Under the pieces are notes generated by a model. That model ran no database searches and was not told the DNA's origin. It saw only the letters and a list, made by a program, of their open reading frames with translations. 42,849 bases of DNA, from assembly GCF_024623785.1 (NCBI RefSeq), contig NZ_JANKBZ010000054.1, positions 1 to 42,849 on the forward strand. The letters are read 5' to 3'. This document shows, piece after piece, positions 6,318 to 14,854 of the stretch. The translations under genes were made by a program, and so were the position numbers. Numbering within the stretch: position 1 is the first letter of the stretch; each line of letters starts with the position of its first letter. Source of the stretch: Archangium lipolyticum (lineage in GTDB: Bacteria; Myxococcota; Myxococcia; Myxococcales; Myxococcaceae).

Positions 6318-8172
6318 AGCACAAGCATCCCAATGCACCCCAGAAGTCACGCAGCCCGCCGCCAGGCGTAGGGTGGTGTGCGGCATGATCCTTGCCATAA
6401 CCATGCACGGCACACGACGTTCCGTGTGAGTGCGAATGCCGTTGCGCCTGAGCGAACACGGCACGGGCCTGCGCCTGGGTGCCACCCTGGTAGCCACCGA
6501 ACCGGTTCACCGGCGACCAGTCCGGCATGGGCCTGGGCAACGCGGGGGCGAGCGGGCCGAAGTCATCACTGCCGTGCACCACCTTACCGCCCACCACGGT
6601 CAACACGCTGGTGATGTCCTTGATGGCTTCTTCCGGCACGCGGAGGAAGTCCGAGGACAGCAGTGCGAAATCGGCATATTGGCCAACCTTGAGGAGGCCC
6701 TTGCGATCCTGCTCATGGGAGAACCACGCGCTGCCGTGCGTATACAGGCGCAGCGCGTCTTCTCGTTCCAGCCGGTTGTCGTCGCCATACATCGACAGAC
6801 CCCCCACCGTGCGGCCGGTAACCAGCCAGTACAACGCCACCCACGGGTTGTAGCTGGCCACGCGCGTGGCATCGGTGCCGGCGCCGACCGGCACACCCGC
6901 ATCCAGCATCTTGCGCACCGGCGGCGTGTTCCGGGTCGCCACACTGCCGTAGAGCTCCGCGAAGTACTCGCCCTGGTACGCCATGCGATGCTGGATGGCG
7001 ATACCGCCCCGCAGGGCGCGCACGCGTTCGATATTGCGCTCGGAGATGGTCTCGGCGTGATCGATGAACCAGTGCAGCCCGTCGAACGGCACCTCGCGGT
7101 TCACCTTCTCGTAGACATCGAGCACGCGGCTGATGCTCTCGTCGTAGGTGGCATGGATGCGGAAGGGCCAGCGGCGTTGCGCCAGCAGGCGGACCACGTC
7201 TTCCAGCTCGCCCTCCATGCCCTGTGGCAGCTCCGGGCGCGGTTCACGAAAATCCTCGAAGTCCGCCGCCGAGAAGACCAGCATCTCGCCAGCGCCGTTG
7301 TGGCGCAGCATGCCGTCGCCCTGGAGCGGCTTCAGCATCCGCGACCACTTGTCGAAATCCGCGAGCTCCCCACCCTTCTTCTGGGTAAACAGGTTGTAGG
7401 CGATGCGCACCGTCAGCTCGCCGTCGGCATGCAGCTTCTGGATGATCTCGTAGTCTTCCGGGTAGTTCTGGAAGCCTCCGCCGGCATCGATCACCGAGGT
7501 GATGCCCAGCCGGTTCAGCTCGCGCATGAAATGGCGGGTGGAGTTGAGCTGGAACTCCGGCGGCAGCTTCGGTCCCATCGCCAACGTCGCGTACAGGATC
7601 AGCGCATTGGGTTTGGCCAGCAGCAGGCCGGTGGGATTGCCGGCCTGGTCTCGCTCGAGCCGTCCACCGGGCGGATCAGGACTGTCCTTGGTGTAGCCGA
7701 CAGCGCGCAATGCGGCGCGGTTGAGGAGTGCTCGGTCGTACAGATGCAGGATGAAGACCGGGGTCTCCGGCGCGGCCTCGTTGAGCTCCCGCAGCGTCGG
7801 CAGCCGCTTCTCGGCGAACTGGTGTTCGCTGAAGCCACCCACCACACGCACCCACTGCGGCGCCGGTGTCCGTGCCACCTGCGCCTCGAGCATCGCCATC
7901 GCGTCAGCCAGCGTGCGCACGCCGTCCCAGCGCAGCTCCAGGTTGTAGTTCAGGCCACCGCGAATCAGATGGAGGTGGCTGTCATTGAGGCCGGGGATCA
8001 GGCGCCGGCCTCCGGCATCGATGATCCGGGTCCCGGCGGTGGCATGTGCCATCACCGTGGCATCGTCGGCGATTGCCAGCAGGTTGCCACCGGCGACGGC
8101 CAACGCCGTCGCCGATGGGTTGTCCCGGTCCAGGGTGGAGATCCGGGCGTTTCTGACGATCATGTCGGCCAT
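6307..8172 (-). CDS. YtcJ-like amidohydrolase
   Basis: 621 residues of the Amidohydro_3 (YtcJ-like) metal hydrolase family. The small beta-sandwich start (IVRNARISTLDRDNPSATAL) leads to the metal motif DSHLH (64-68, His66 and His68) and a TIM barrel. Other recognisable motifs are GHLWFIDH-like LHWFIDHAETIS and a late GAGTDATR segment. The last 45 residues are His/Cys-rich (QRHSHSHGTSCAVHGYGKDH ... GALGCLCYAF), a tail I associate with this subfamily. It should hydrolyse an amide, or C-N bond of a small compound; the substrate is unknown. ATG 8172 has GGAAGGA upstream (GGAAGGATTGTACCG). The stop overlaps the MFS start by 11 bases. The YcaC-like gene lies 80 bases upstream on the same strand. 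Confidence 0.9.
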   Translation of the reverse strand: MADMIVRNARISTLDRDNPSATALAVAGGNLLAIADDATVMAHATAGTRIIDAGGRRLIPGLNDSHLHLIRGGLNYNLELRWDGVRTLADAMAMLEAQVARTPAPQWVRVVGGFSEHQFAEKRLPTLRELNEAAPETPVFILHLYDRALLNRAALRAVGYTKDSPDPPGGRLERDQAGNPTGLLLAKPNALILYATLAMGPKLPPEFQLNSTRHFMRELNRLGITSVIDAGGGFQNYPEDYEIIQKLHADGELTVRIAYNLFTQKKGGELADFDKWSRMLKPLQGDGMLRHNGAGEMLVFSAADFEDFREPRPELPQGMEGELEDVVRLLAQRRWPFRIHATYDESISRVLDVYEKVNREVPFDGLHWFIDHAETISERNIERVRALRGGIAIQHRMAYQGEYFAELYGSVATRNTPPVRKMLDAGVPVGAGTDATRVASYNPWVALYWLVTGRTVGGLSMYGDDNRLEREDALRLYTHGSAWFSHEQDRKGLLKVGQYADFALLSSDFLRVPEEAIKDITSVLTVVGGKVVHGSDDFGPLAPALPRPMPDWSPVNRFGGYQGGTQAQARAVFAQAQRHSHSHGTSCAVHGYGKDHAAHHPTPGGGLRDFWGALGCLCYAF

Positions 8173-8252
8173 CGGTACAATCCTTCCCATTCCGGCGGCT
8201 CGCGCCGGAGACAATCGTTATCGCCTACGACATTCCGATGGCCGCATGGCCA

Positions 8253-8912
8253 TCAGTGACCGCCTTCGGATGCGCCGAACATCGCCTTGGCGTACTGAAT
8301 GCCGATTCCGTAGCCGCCGCCGTGGGTCTTGGCGATGCCGGTGGTCAGGCCATACGTGGCCTCGCGAGCCCAGTCGCGCTGCAGCTCGAGCAGGTACTGC
8401 AGGCTGGTCATCGGAACCGCACCGGCCTGGATCATCCGGCTCACCGCGCGCTCGTGAGCCTCATCGGACACATCGCCGCAGGCATCGGTGATGACGTACG
8501 GCTTGAAGCCCTGGTCGAGCGCCGACAGAACGGGGCCGACGATGCACACGCCCGTCCACAGCCCCGCGAACACCAGCCGCTCCTTCTCGAACGCGTTGAT
8601 CTGGGCGATCACCTGCCGATCTTCCCAGGCATTCATGGAGGTGCGGTCGTAGACCTTCGCGCCAGGAAACGCCTCGGTGATCTCCGGGAACAACGGTCCC
8701 GAGAAGCTCTTCTCCGCGACCGTGGTCAGCAGGGTCGGCACGCGGAAGCCGGCGGCGGCCTTGGAGATCAACGCGGTGTTGTTGCGCAGCTGCGAGATGT
8801 CGATCGAATGCGTCGCGAAGGTCATCTGCGATTGGTGATCGATCAGGATCAGGGCATGGTCGGTGGGCGACAGAAGGCCCTTTCCAGGCACGGGGGTGGC
8901 TTTGGGCGTCAT
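8253..8912 (-). CDS. YcaC-like cysteine hydrolase
   Basis: 219 residues of the isochorismatase-like superfamily. The catalytic triad fits Asp25 (LIDHQSQMTF), Lys86 (AKVYDRTSMNAW) and Cys123 (GLWTGVCIVG). The cis-peptide-type VC-x-x region follows. Members of the YcaC group hydrolyse unknown amides or similar bonds in the cytoplasm. It is the first gene of the 8912-to-4313 operon; GAGGAAC lies before ATG 8912. The pairing with an amidohydrolase and an exporter recurs in other proteobacterial genomes as I recall them, suggesting the whole block may move as a unit. No regulator gene sits beside it in this window. Confidence 0.92.
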   Translation of the reverse strand: MTPKATPVPGKGLLSPTDHALILIDHQSQMTFATHSIDISQLRNNTALISKAAAGFRVPTLLTTVAEKSFSGPLFPEITEAFPGAKVYDRTSMNAWEDRQVIAQINAFEKERLVFAGLWTGVCIVGPVLSALDQGFKPYVITDACGDVSDEAHERAVSRMIQAGAVPMTSLQYLLELQRDWAREATYGLTTGIAKTHGGGYGIGIQYAKAMFGASEGGH

Positions 8913-9121
8913 GGGATTGTTCCTCTTCGTGTTGGGGTTATGTCAGGCAGACTAGAGCGCCGGGACTTGATGCAAAACCCCCGAAAGCGCATGAAACGGC
9001 TCACCCGAAAGAGGGAGCGAACGCTCACCGGCCCGCTATTTATTCATCAACGCGGGTGTTCTCGCGCGGCGACACGTTCTCTGGCCGGATAAAAGGGACG
9101 AAGCGCGGCCCCCATCCCTCC

Positions 9122-9153
9122 TATACTTCGAAACTTCACGTCTCGAAGAGGAG
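9122..9153 (+). promoter_or_regulatory. Leader region with -10-like TATACT, hairpin and RBS
   Basis: TATACT (9122-9127) is followed by CTTCGA (9126-9131) and TCGAAG (9143-9148), a 6-bp stem whose right arm borders the AGGAG (9149-9153) ribosome site of the glucanase gene. No good -35 lies 17 bases upstream, so the promoter call is weak. The hairpin next to the ribosome site could influence translation. Confidence 0.3.
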
Positions 9154-9163
9154 CCAACAAACG

Positions 9164-11206
9164 ATGCTTCGTCCGATCCTCGTGCCTATCTGCGCGTGCC
9201 TTCTGCTCGCTGCTTGCAGCGACAAGCCTGACGAATCCCCCGTCCCCCCCGTCCCCCCCGTCCCCCGCGGCGCCACCGTTCCCTGGGACGAGTACGAGGC
9301 CGAGGCGGGCATTTCCTCCGGTGGCGCCACGCTCGAGCAGACCACCAGTGGCCCGTGGCTGGAAGGCACGCTCTCCGGCGAGGCCTCGGGCCGCAAGGCG
9401 GTGACACTGCATGGCCCCACCGACGCGGTCGAGTGGACGAGCCGCGTGAAGGCCAACTCTGTCTTGGTGCGCTACAGCGTGCCGGACGAGAAAGAGGCCC
9501 ATTTGGATGTATACGTGAATGACGCGAAGGTCGCCACGCTCACAGTGAACTCGGATTTCGCCTGGCTCTACACCGGCCCGAACAACACCGGGACGCACAA
9601 CGCCTTGCCGCGCCAGCAGGTGGACGAGCTCCCCCAGAACCCGAGCACCAACGACGAGAATTTTGGCCTGCGGCTGCCTTGGAGCACCGCGCACCACATC
9701 TACGACGAGGCGCACGTGCTGCTGGCGACCGACGGCAGGGAAACCATCGACAAAGGCGATGTGGTGAAGATCGTCTCGCCGGATGCCTCCGCGGAACTCC
9801 CCGTCACCATCGACTTCATGGACCTCGAGCTCGTGCCGGAGCCCCTCTCCGCCCCGGCGGACTACGTCGTCGTGAGCGAATTCACCGAGGCAGCGGTGGT
9901 GCGAGCCCTTCAGGACGCCGTGGACGGCGGCAAACCTGGCATCTTCCTCCCGCCTGGCGATTACGTGATGTCGCACGTGAACCCGGCGATCCCCAAGGTC
10001 TACGTTCCCGCCGGCCTGACCGTCCAGGGCGCCGGCATGTGGTACACGCGATTCGTACCCCCTCCCCCGCAGCAGGTTGGCTACAACTACGAGTTCGGGT
10101 TCCGTCTGAACGGCGACAACATCACCTTCCAGGACTTCGCGATCTTTGGAACCTGGCGCAACCGGGCGGCCCGCTACAACAAGGACGCGGCCGCTCTCGG
10201 CAACTGGCCGTGGGACAGCCATGACGGGATCGGGCGCGCCTTCGATCGCTACATGCACAACAACGCGGTCTTCAAGCGGCTCTGGATCGAGCGGATGATC
10301 GTGGGTGGTTGGGTAGAGGGCGGCAACAACCTGCTGTGGCAGGACTGCCGGTTCCGCAACACCCTGGCGGACGGCATCAACTTCTGCAACGGAACCACCC
10401 ACTCGCGGATCGTGAACTGCACGGCGCGAAACAACGGCGACGATGCCTTCGCCATGTGGTCCGCCATTACCTGGGACAAGTCCCCCATCAAAGACACGCC
10501 CTGGGTTCACCAGCCCGAGGGCCCCAACCAGGGCAACGTCATTGAGCGCTGCACCGCGGGCCTGATCTGGCGGGCAGCCGGTTTCGCGGTCTACGGCGGC
10601 CACGACAACGTGATCAAGGACTCGGTTGTCTACGACACCCTGCGCTATCCGGGCATTACCGTGGATAACGAGTTCGCGCCCCAGCACGAGTTCTCCGGGC
10701 GCACCACCCTTCAGAACATGACGGTTGAGCGCTGCGGAGGCAGCATGTGGTGGGATGACGACGGAGTGCAGGGAGACGAAACCGCGCGGCGGAAGTGGGG
10801 CGCGGTCTGGTTGTTTGCCGCCAACCCGTACTCTCCGGCCGAGCCGTACTCCCCCATCCGCTTTCAGGGCATTCGTTTCAAAGACATCGATATCATCGAC
10901 CCCGTTCATTACGGGGTACTGGTTCAGACCACGCAGGGACAGCGGATCGAGGACACCGAGTTCGACGGCATCCATATCGTCATGAACCAATCAGGCGATA
11001 TTGGCATGGTGGCCAACGACTCGCACAAGGCACCGCCCAGCCCCTTCAGCGGGAAGATCGCCACCACGGGTTCGATCACAATCAAGAACTCGAGCATCAC
11101 CGGCCCCCGGGCAAACTCCGGAAACCTGTTCTCGAAAGACGAGGTCTCAACCGAGACGTTCTTGTTCAAGGACGGCGGCGGGAACATGTGGACGGGCGAT
11201 CGGTAG
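9164..11206 (+). CDS. GH87-like alpha-1,3-glucanase lipoprotein
   Basis: 680 residues. Lipoprotein signal with lipobox LAAC (Cys18), then a Pro-rich spacer (SPVPPVPPVP) and a beta-sandwich CBM35-like domain (about 42-225, opening DEYEAEAG). From about 240 it has a right-handed beta-helix. The segments LADGINF (401-407, Asp403) and NNGDDA (423-428, Asp426 and Asp427) match the acidic catalytic motifs of GH87 mutanases/mycodextranases as I recall them. The likely substrate is alpha-1,3-glucan, found in fungal walls and in some bacterial polysaccharides. It is anchored to the outer membrane or released. ATG 9164 precedes the signal peptide and AGGAG; the longer frame to 9056 reads through non-coding leader. 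The adjacent rhomboid gene converges on it with 10 bases between stops. Alternative: another beta-helix polysaccharide lyase or hydrolase. Confidence 0.78.
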   Translation: MLRPILVPICACLLLAACSDKPDESPVPPVPPVPRGATVPWDEYEAEAGISSGGATLEQTTSGPWLEGTLSGEASGRKAVTLHGPTDAVEWTSRVKANSVLVRYSVPDEKEAHLDVYVNDAKVATLTVNSDFAWLYTGPNNTGTHNALPRQQVDELPQNPSTNDENFGLRLPWSTAHHIYDEAHVLLATDGRETIDKGDVVKIVSPDASAELPVTIDFMDLELVPEPLSAPADYVVVSEFTEAAVVRALQDAVDGGKPGIFLPPGDYVMSHVNPAIPKVYVPAGLTVQGAGMWYTRFVPPPPQQVGYNYEFGFRLNGDNITFQDFAIFGTWRNRAARYNKDAAALGNWPWDSHDGIGRAFDRYMHNNAVFKRLWIERMIVGGWVEGGNNLLWQDCRFRNTLADGINFCNGTTHSRIVNCTARNNGDDAFAMWSAITWDKSPIKDTPWVHQPEGPNQGNVIERCTAGLIWRAAGFAVYGGHDNVIKDSVVYDTLRYPGITVDNEFAPQHEFSGRTTLQNMTVERCGGSMWWDDDGVQGDETARRKWGAVWLFAANPYSPAEPYSPIRFQGIRFKDIDIIDPVHYGVLVQTTQGQRIEDTEFDGIHIVMNQSGDIGMVANDSHKAPPSPFSGKIATTGSITIKNSSITGPRANSGNLFSKDEVSTETFLFKDGGGNMWTGDR

Positions 11207-11216
11207 GCCGTGCCCG

Positions 11217-12938
11217 TCACGGCACGTCACAGGCGCTCAGCGCTTGCTTGAGCTCATCGGGATCCACCTCGGGTACGCGTTCCAGCCGTTGGGCCTGCTT
11301 CTGGGCCTCGGGACAGCGGCCCTCGGCCACCAGCCACTGGATGGCCGGCACGCGGATCCCGGTATCCTCCTGCATCGCCTTCTTCAGCCAGTCCTCGCGC
11401 CAGGGGCCTCCGCAGGCCGCCAGCCGAGGATGCGTGGAGCAAATCCGGAAGCGGGCCCGGGTGGACTCCCACTCCCAGCCGTCCTCGCGGGTCTCCAACC
11501 GCGCGAAGAGCGCCAGGGCTTCCTCGTAGTGCCCGGACTCCTGCAAGGCCTCGCCATACTCGAAGGTGCGCTGGGGAGAGTCCTGGAGCTTCGACCAGGC
11601 TTCCCGCCGGATCTTCAGCTCCGCCGGCTCCGACAGCCGCACCGTCTTCAGCACGGCCTCGTAGAACGCCTGACGGGGCGGCGCCACGGTGTTCTCCGCG
11701 TACCAGCCAATCCGGTAGATACGCGTTCCCTCCACGCGGGCCTGCTCGAAGACCCTGCGGCCCTGCCCGGTGAACGTCCAGGCCCGCCAGCCCTCCTGAA
11801 GGGCCGGGACCTCGGTCCGGGTGACGGAGCCTCGCAGGCGCCGCTCCCAGTCGTACTGCAGCAGCTCGGGGTCCAGTTGATCCGGCTGCCGGAGCAGGTG
11901 GGAGGCCGTGAAGACGCCGCTGCCGGAGCTCGGTCCCGGCTGCCACGCATCGAGCCCCACGAACGTGCCCCGGTGGTTGGCCATGCGCCAGCAGATCGAC
12001 AGCTCCAGGCCCTCCTTGGGGTCTCCGGCGCTCCGGTCGAGCGAGCAGAGCAGCGTCGGCGAGGAGGCCAGCCACCGCGCCAGTCCCGCCGGGAGCGCCA
12101 GCAGGACCAGACAGGCGCCCAGCATGCGCAGCCGCGTGAGGGCCCGTCCCGTGCGAGGCGCCATCGTCTCCGCGGGGGTCCACAGCGACACGGCCAGGCC
12201 CCCGAGGTAGCCACCCACGTGGCCCAGCACCGAGACGTTCGGTACCGAGAAGCCGGTCAGCAGGAAGAGAGCGAACAGGATGTACGAACGCCACCCGTAG
12301 GCGCTGCGCTGCCCGCGCGGAATGGCATCCCCCAGGCGAATCCCCAGGCCCAGCTGCGCGCCCCAGGCTCCATAGGCCAGCACCGACGAGCCCACGACCG
12401 GCAGATCCGAGAACGGTACGATGAGCAGCGCGGCCCCCAGGCTGGCCCCGAGCAGAACCAACGGAAGGCCCGTCATTCCCAGCACACGCTCCACCCGGAA
12501 GCAGCTGTAGGCCAGGATTGGCAGGTTGGATATCAGGTGCAAGACATTGCCGTGGAGCCAGGGCGCCGTCCATGCGCTCCACCAGGCCGCCTCGAGGAGG
12601 GTCGGCTCGAATCCGATAGCCCCCACCCGCGCGGGATCCACCCCCTGCAGGCTGAGCCGGAGCTGCATGCCGAAGGCCACGAGCAGCAGCACGCACAGCA
12701 GCACGGTGGCCCACGGAAAGGGCGCCTTCGCCAGGCGCGCCGCCGCCCGGGCCGCTGGCGCATCCAAGGCGCCGGCCAACGCCGGGATCGTCTCGATACG
12801 GGCGAACTCCGTCCCCGTCCAGGGCGCGTAGCGGATCTCGGCCGAGCCGAGCACCCGTCCTCGCCGGATTTCCTCCTCCAGCTCCAACGGATGCATGGAG
12901 GAGTGCTCGTCATCGCCTCTCAGCTCGACCTGTTGCAT
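11217..12938 (-). CDS. Rhomboid-family intramembrane protease with long C-terminal domain
   Basis: 573 residues. A cytoplasmic leader of about 72 residues is followed by six or seven hydrophobic segments (76-290). The rhomboid residues are present: HGNVLHLISN (His129, His134, Asn138), the serine motif GSSVLAYG (Ser185) and GHVGGYLGG (His240). The usual GxSG is GSSV here, so the second Gly is replaced by Val; Ser and His remain, so activity is plausible. Residues 295-573 form a large soluble part with no signature I recognise; its last 120 residues (YGEALQESGHYEEALALFAR) look TPR-like. Such a tail could select substrates or partners. GAGGGGG precedes ATG 12938. It converges on the glucanase gene and is monocistronic as far as seen. 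Confidence 0.88.
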   Translation of the reverse strand: MQQVELRGDDEHSSMHPLELEEEIRRGRVLGSAEIRYAPWTGTEFARIETIPALAGALDAPAARAAARLAKAPFPWATVLLCVLLLVAFGMQLRLSLQGVDPARVGAIGFEPTLLEAAWWSAWTAPWLHGNVLHLISNLPILAYSCFRVERVLGMTGLPLVLLGASLGAALLIVPFSDLPVVGSSVLAYGAWGAQLGLGIRLGDAIPRGQRSAYGWRSYILFALFLLTGFSVPNVSVLGHVGGYLGGLAVSLWTPAETMAPRTGRALTRLRMLGACLVLLALPAGLARWLASSPTLLCSLDRSAGDPKEGLELSICWRMANHRGTFVGLDAWQPGPSSGSGVFTASHLLRQPDQLDPELLQYDWERRLRGSVTRTEVPALQEGWRAWTFTGQGRRVFEQARVEGTRIYRIGWYAENTVAPPRQAFYEAVLKTVRLSEPAELKIRREAWSKLQDSPQRTFEYGEALQESGHYEEALALFARLETREDGWEWESTRARFRICSTHPRLAACGGPWREDWLKKAMQEDTGIRVPAIQWLVAEGRCPEAQKQAQRLERVPEVDPDELKQALSACDVP

Positions 12939-13021
12939 GCCTCGCCCCCTCGGTGAGCTCCGAGTGTTGTCTCCGTTGAGGTACTCGTCAACAGGAGCCG
13001 GCGAAGTAAAAAATCATGCCT

Positions 13022-13798
13022 CTACCGGGAAGCACGCTCGACGGCGTCCAGCACCCGCTGGACCAGGGCACGCACCGCTTCCGGCTCCAAGCCGGGGCCC
13101 GGTTGGCCGTTCCGCTTCGCAATCGCGGCATCGATGAGCGAGGGGTCCTCGAGCCGCGCGCGAGCCCACGTGGCGCCGGCCGCCTTGGTGCCCCATCTCC
13201 CCTCCTCCGCGTAGCGCCAGGCCCGGCACGCGTTGAGCACGTTGTTCGGGCTCACCGGCTCCTCCCTCGCGTGCCACGTGAGTGAGTCCCTCACGGCTTC
13301 CAACACCCAGGCCCGTGGAGCAGCGGCCAGCAGCTCGCTCGCGGGCGGCCCCACCAGCGGCACCGCATGCCCACGCGCGATGTCGAGATCAATGACAAAC
13401 CAATGGGCCGCATCCTCCCCAGGATCGAAGCTGAGCCGGTAGCTCATCCCCGCCCCCGTGTTGAAGTTCATCTCGAACCTCGGGGAACGGGAGGGCGTGC
13501 TCACCGCGTCCCGTGGATAGAGGACGAACTCCAATCCCCTCGCCGGACAGGCGAGCACCCGGTGATCGAGGGCCTCCGCGATCGCCTGTTTGACGCGGAC
13601 CTCCTGCCGGTGGGCGCAGATGGCGATGATGTCGATGTCGCTCCGCCCCGGCTCATAACCCCCCAGGCTTCCCGAGCCGATGAGGTATGCGCCCAGCAGC
13701 TCGTCCCCGAGCAGCGCGCGAAGGCGGCTCGCGACTTCCCCCGCGTAGCGCGCGACCTCGGAAGCAACGTGCACCTCGGGTTCCTGTGTGTAACTCAC
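13022..13798 (-). CDS. Nucleotidyltransferase, aminoglycoside-adenylyltransferase-like
   Basis: 258 residues. The N-terminal domain has the polymerase-beta-fold motif GSGSLGGYEPGRSDIDI, with the metal-binding Asp54 and Asp56. The C-terminal part (LNACRAWRYAEEGRWGTKAA) matches the ANT(3'')/ANT(9)-like helical domain (DUF4111 type). These enzymes transfer AMP to spectinomycin or streptomycin, though environmental relatives often have unknown substrates. GTG 13798 is chosen because GGAGG (13811-13807) lies 8 bases upstream of it; the ATG codons at 13816 and 13813 sit on that same site and have no ribosome site of their own. The divergent ADC-like gene starts at 13922. Resistance function is not established. 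Confidence 0.85.
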   Translation of the reverse strand: MSYTQEPEVHVASEVARYAGEVASRLRALLGDELLGAYLIGSGSLGGYEPGRSDIDIIAICAHRQEVRVKQAIAEALDHRVLACPARGLEFVLYPRDAVSTPSRSPRFEMNFNTGAGMSYRLSFDPGEDAAHWFVIDLDIARGHAVPLVGPPASELLAAAPRAWVLEAVRDSLTWHAREEPVSPNNVLNACRAWRYAEEGRWGTKAAGATWARARLEDPSLIDAAIAKRNGQPGPGLEPEAVRALVQRVLDAVERASR

Positions 13799-13806
13799 GT
13801 GTCCGC

Positions 13807-13811
13807 CCTCC
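13807..13811 (-). promoter_or_regulatory. Ribosome site that sets the nucleotidyltransferase start
   Basis: GGAGG on the minus strand with an 8-base spacer to GTG 13798. It overlaps the two upstream ATG codons (13816, 13813), which would otherwise be called as the start. Confidence 0.6.
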
Positions 13812-13921
13812 ATCATGACTGGTATCCAACGTGTCACCCGCGCGATGTAGACTCCCCGGGCCTCACGACGCAACGGGAGCATGCCGTCTCGCGCGCAGGC
13901 CACAGCTCGTAGGAGAACCCC

Positions 13922-14608
13922 ATGTCCAATACCTCGCTCGCCGCACCCCAACTCGTCATCAATAGCCGAATGCTGTACTCGAGCTGGATTCCCGCTGACC
14001 CGAAGGCCGCCGCCGCCCTGCTGCCCCCGGGTCTGCGGCCCGCCGACAATCACGCCCTCTACATGAACCAGTACGTCGTCGACTCCGAGGCGCAGACGTC
14101 GAGCTTCGGCGCCTACTCGCTGACGTACATGGGCCTGGACCTCGCCGGCCGCAAGGCTCCGGATGGCGTCACGCCCGCGCGCTTCTTCACCCACTACTTC
14201 AACTCCTCGGAGGTCGTGCGCAGCTACGTGCGCGAGCGCGGTGTTCCCGCCTCCCCCGGCACCACCACCCTGGAGCTCAACAATGGGGAGCTCGTGGCCA
14301 CCACCCGCGTGGACGGCGTTCCCATCATCCGCACCGTCGCCCGGGTCGGCTCGACCATCTCCTCCGTGGCCCGCGGGCACCTCACCTACGTGACGCGCGT
14401 CCATGGCAGGTTCGTGGCCGGCAACTACCCCTACGTCGGTGAGCTCGCCTCGCCCTTCGAGCTGGTCTCCCTGGAGTTCCTCGCGAAGGACCACCCGACC
14501 TACGCCCTGCGGCCCGCCAGCCCCCTGCAGCGGGTGGAGGGCTGGTGCTGGTACGCGCCTCGCGACTCCTTCGTCTACCCGGGTGGCGAGTACGACTGGA
14601 AGCCGTAG
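13922..14608 (+). CDS. Acetoacetate-decarboxylase-like protein
   Basis: 228 residues. The opening SSWIPADPKAAAALLPPGLR is typical of the acetoacetate decarboxylase (ADC) fold superfamily, and the later ARFFTHYFNSSEVVRSYVRE and VARGHLTYVTRV fit its beta-barrel. In true ADC the Schiff base Lys lies in a GRE-x-x-G-F-P-K-K segment; I find no such Lys pair, so decarboxylase activity is doubtful and it may bind or modify another small ketone. ATG 13922 has AGGAG 6 bases before it. It is divergent from the nucleotidyltransferase. The 37-nt hairpin repeat begins 12 bases after its stop. Confidence 0.62.
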   Translation: MSNTSLAAPQLVINSRMLYSSWIPADPKAAAALLPPGLRPADNHALYMNQYVVDSEAQTSSFGAYSLTYMGLDLAGRKAPDGVTPARFFTHYFNSSEVVRSYVRERGVPASPGTTTLELNNGELVATTRVDGVPIIRTVARVGSTISSVARGHLTYVTRVHGRFVAGNYPYVGELASPFELVSLEFLAKDHPTYALRPASPLQRVEGWCWYAPRDSFVYPGGEYDWKP

Positions 14609-14619
14609 CCACACACGGT

Positions 14620-14656
14620 CCGCGCGAGCGCCCCGCCCAGGTGGCGCTCGCCGCGG
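14620..14656. repeat. 37-nt hairpin repeat, copy A
   Basis: Arms CCGCG-C-GAGCGCC and GGCGCTC-GC-CGCGG pair across a 10-base loop, with a small bulge at C versus GC. Copy B at 16743-16779 has identical arms and differs at 3 loop bases (34 of 37 identical). The two copies bracket the gametolysin-like protease gene. Copy A lies 12 bases after a plus-strand stop, so it may act as a terminator or a REP-like element. Confidence 0.8.
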
Positions 14657-14745
14657 GGGCCAGCTCCTTTTCTCGGCCTGTCAGAAACGGATTCAATGCG
14701 CATCGAGCCTCCTCCTCATGGGGAGAGTCCGATGAGGGCGCGAGA

Positions 14746-14810
14746 CAATTTTTCGGGTCAATCATTTGTCTTTCATTTTAAACTCGTTTTCCTCTTCCTG
14801 ATATGCCTAT
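14746..14810 (+). promoter_or_regulatory. AT-rich stretch upstream of the gametolysin-like gene
   Basis: The run AATTTTTCGG ... CATTTTAAACTCGTTTTCC stands out in an otherwise GC-rich region and ends 44 bases before ATG 14855. It is a plausible promoter or regulator-binding zone, but I cannot pair a clear -35 and -10. A frame reads through it, but its hydrophobic product reflects the T-rich bases. Confidence 0.35.
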
Positions 14811-14854
14811 GCGTGCTGTACCTTCCGCGCGGTTTGGACATCGGGAGGACAGAC

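Noticed and set aside
6430..8259. A 609-residue plus-strand frame over the amidohydrolase
   Set aside because: Shadow of the amidohydrolase, which carries the metal motif and overlaps its operon partners.
11001..12956. A 651-residue plus-strand frame over the rhomboid gene
   Set aside because: No motif, and the minus-strand frame has the full rhomboid catalytic set.
14696..14854. An upstream extension of the gametolysin-like protease start
   Set aside because: It reads through an AT-rich stretch; the signal peptide and GGGAGG ribosome site both point to ATG 14855.
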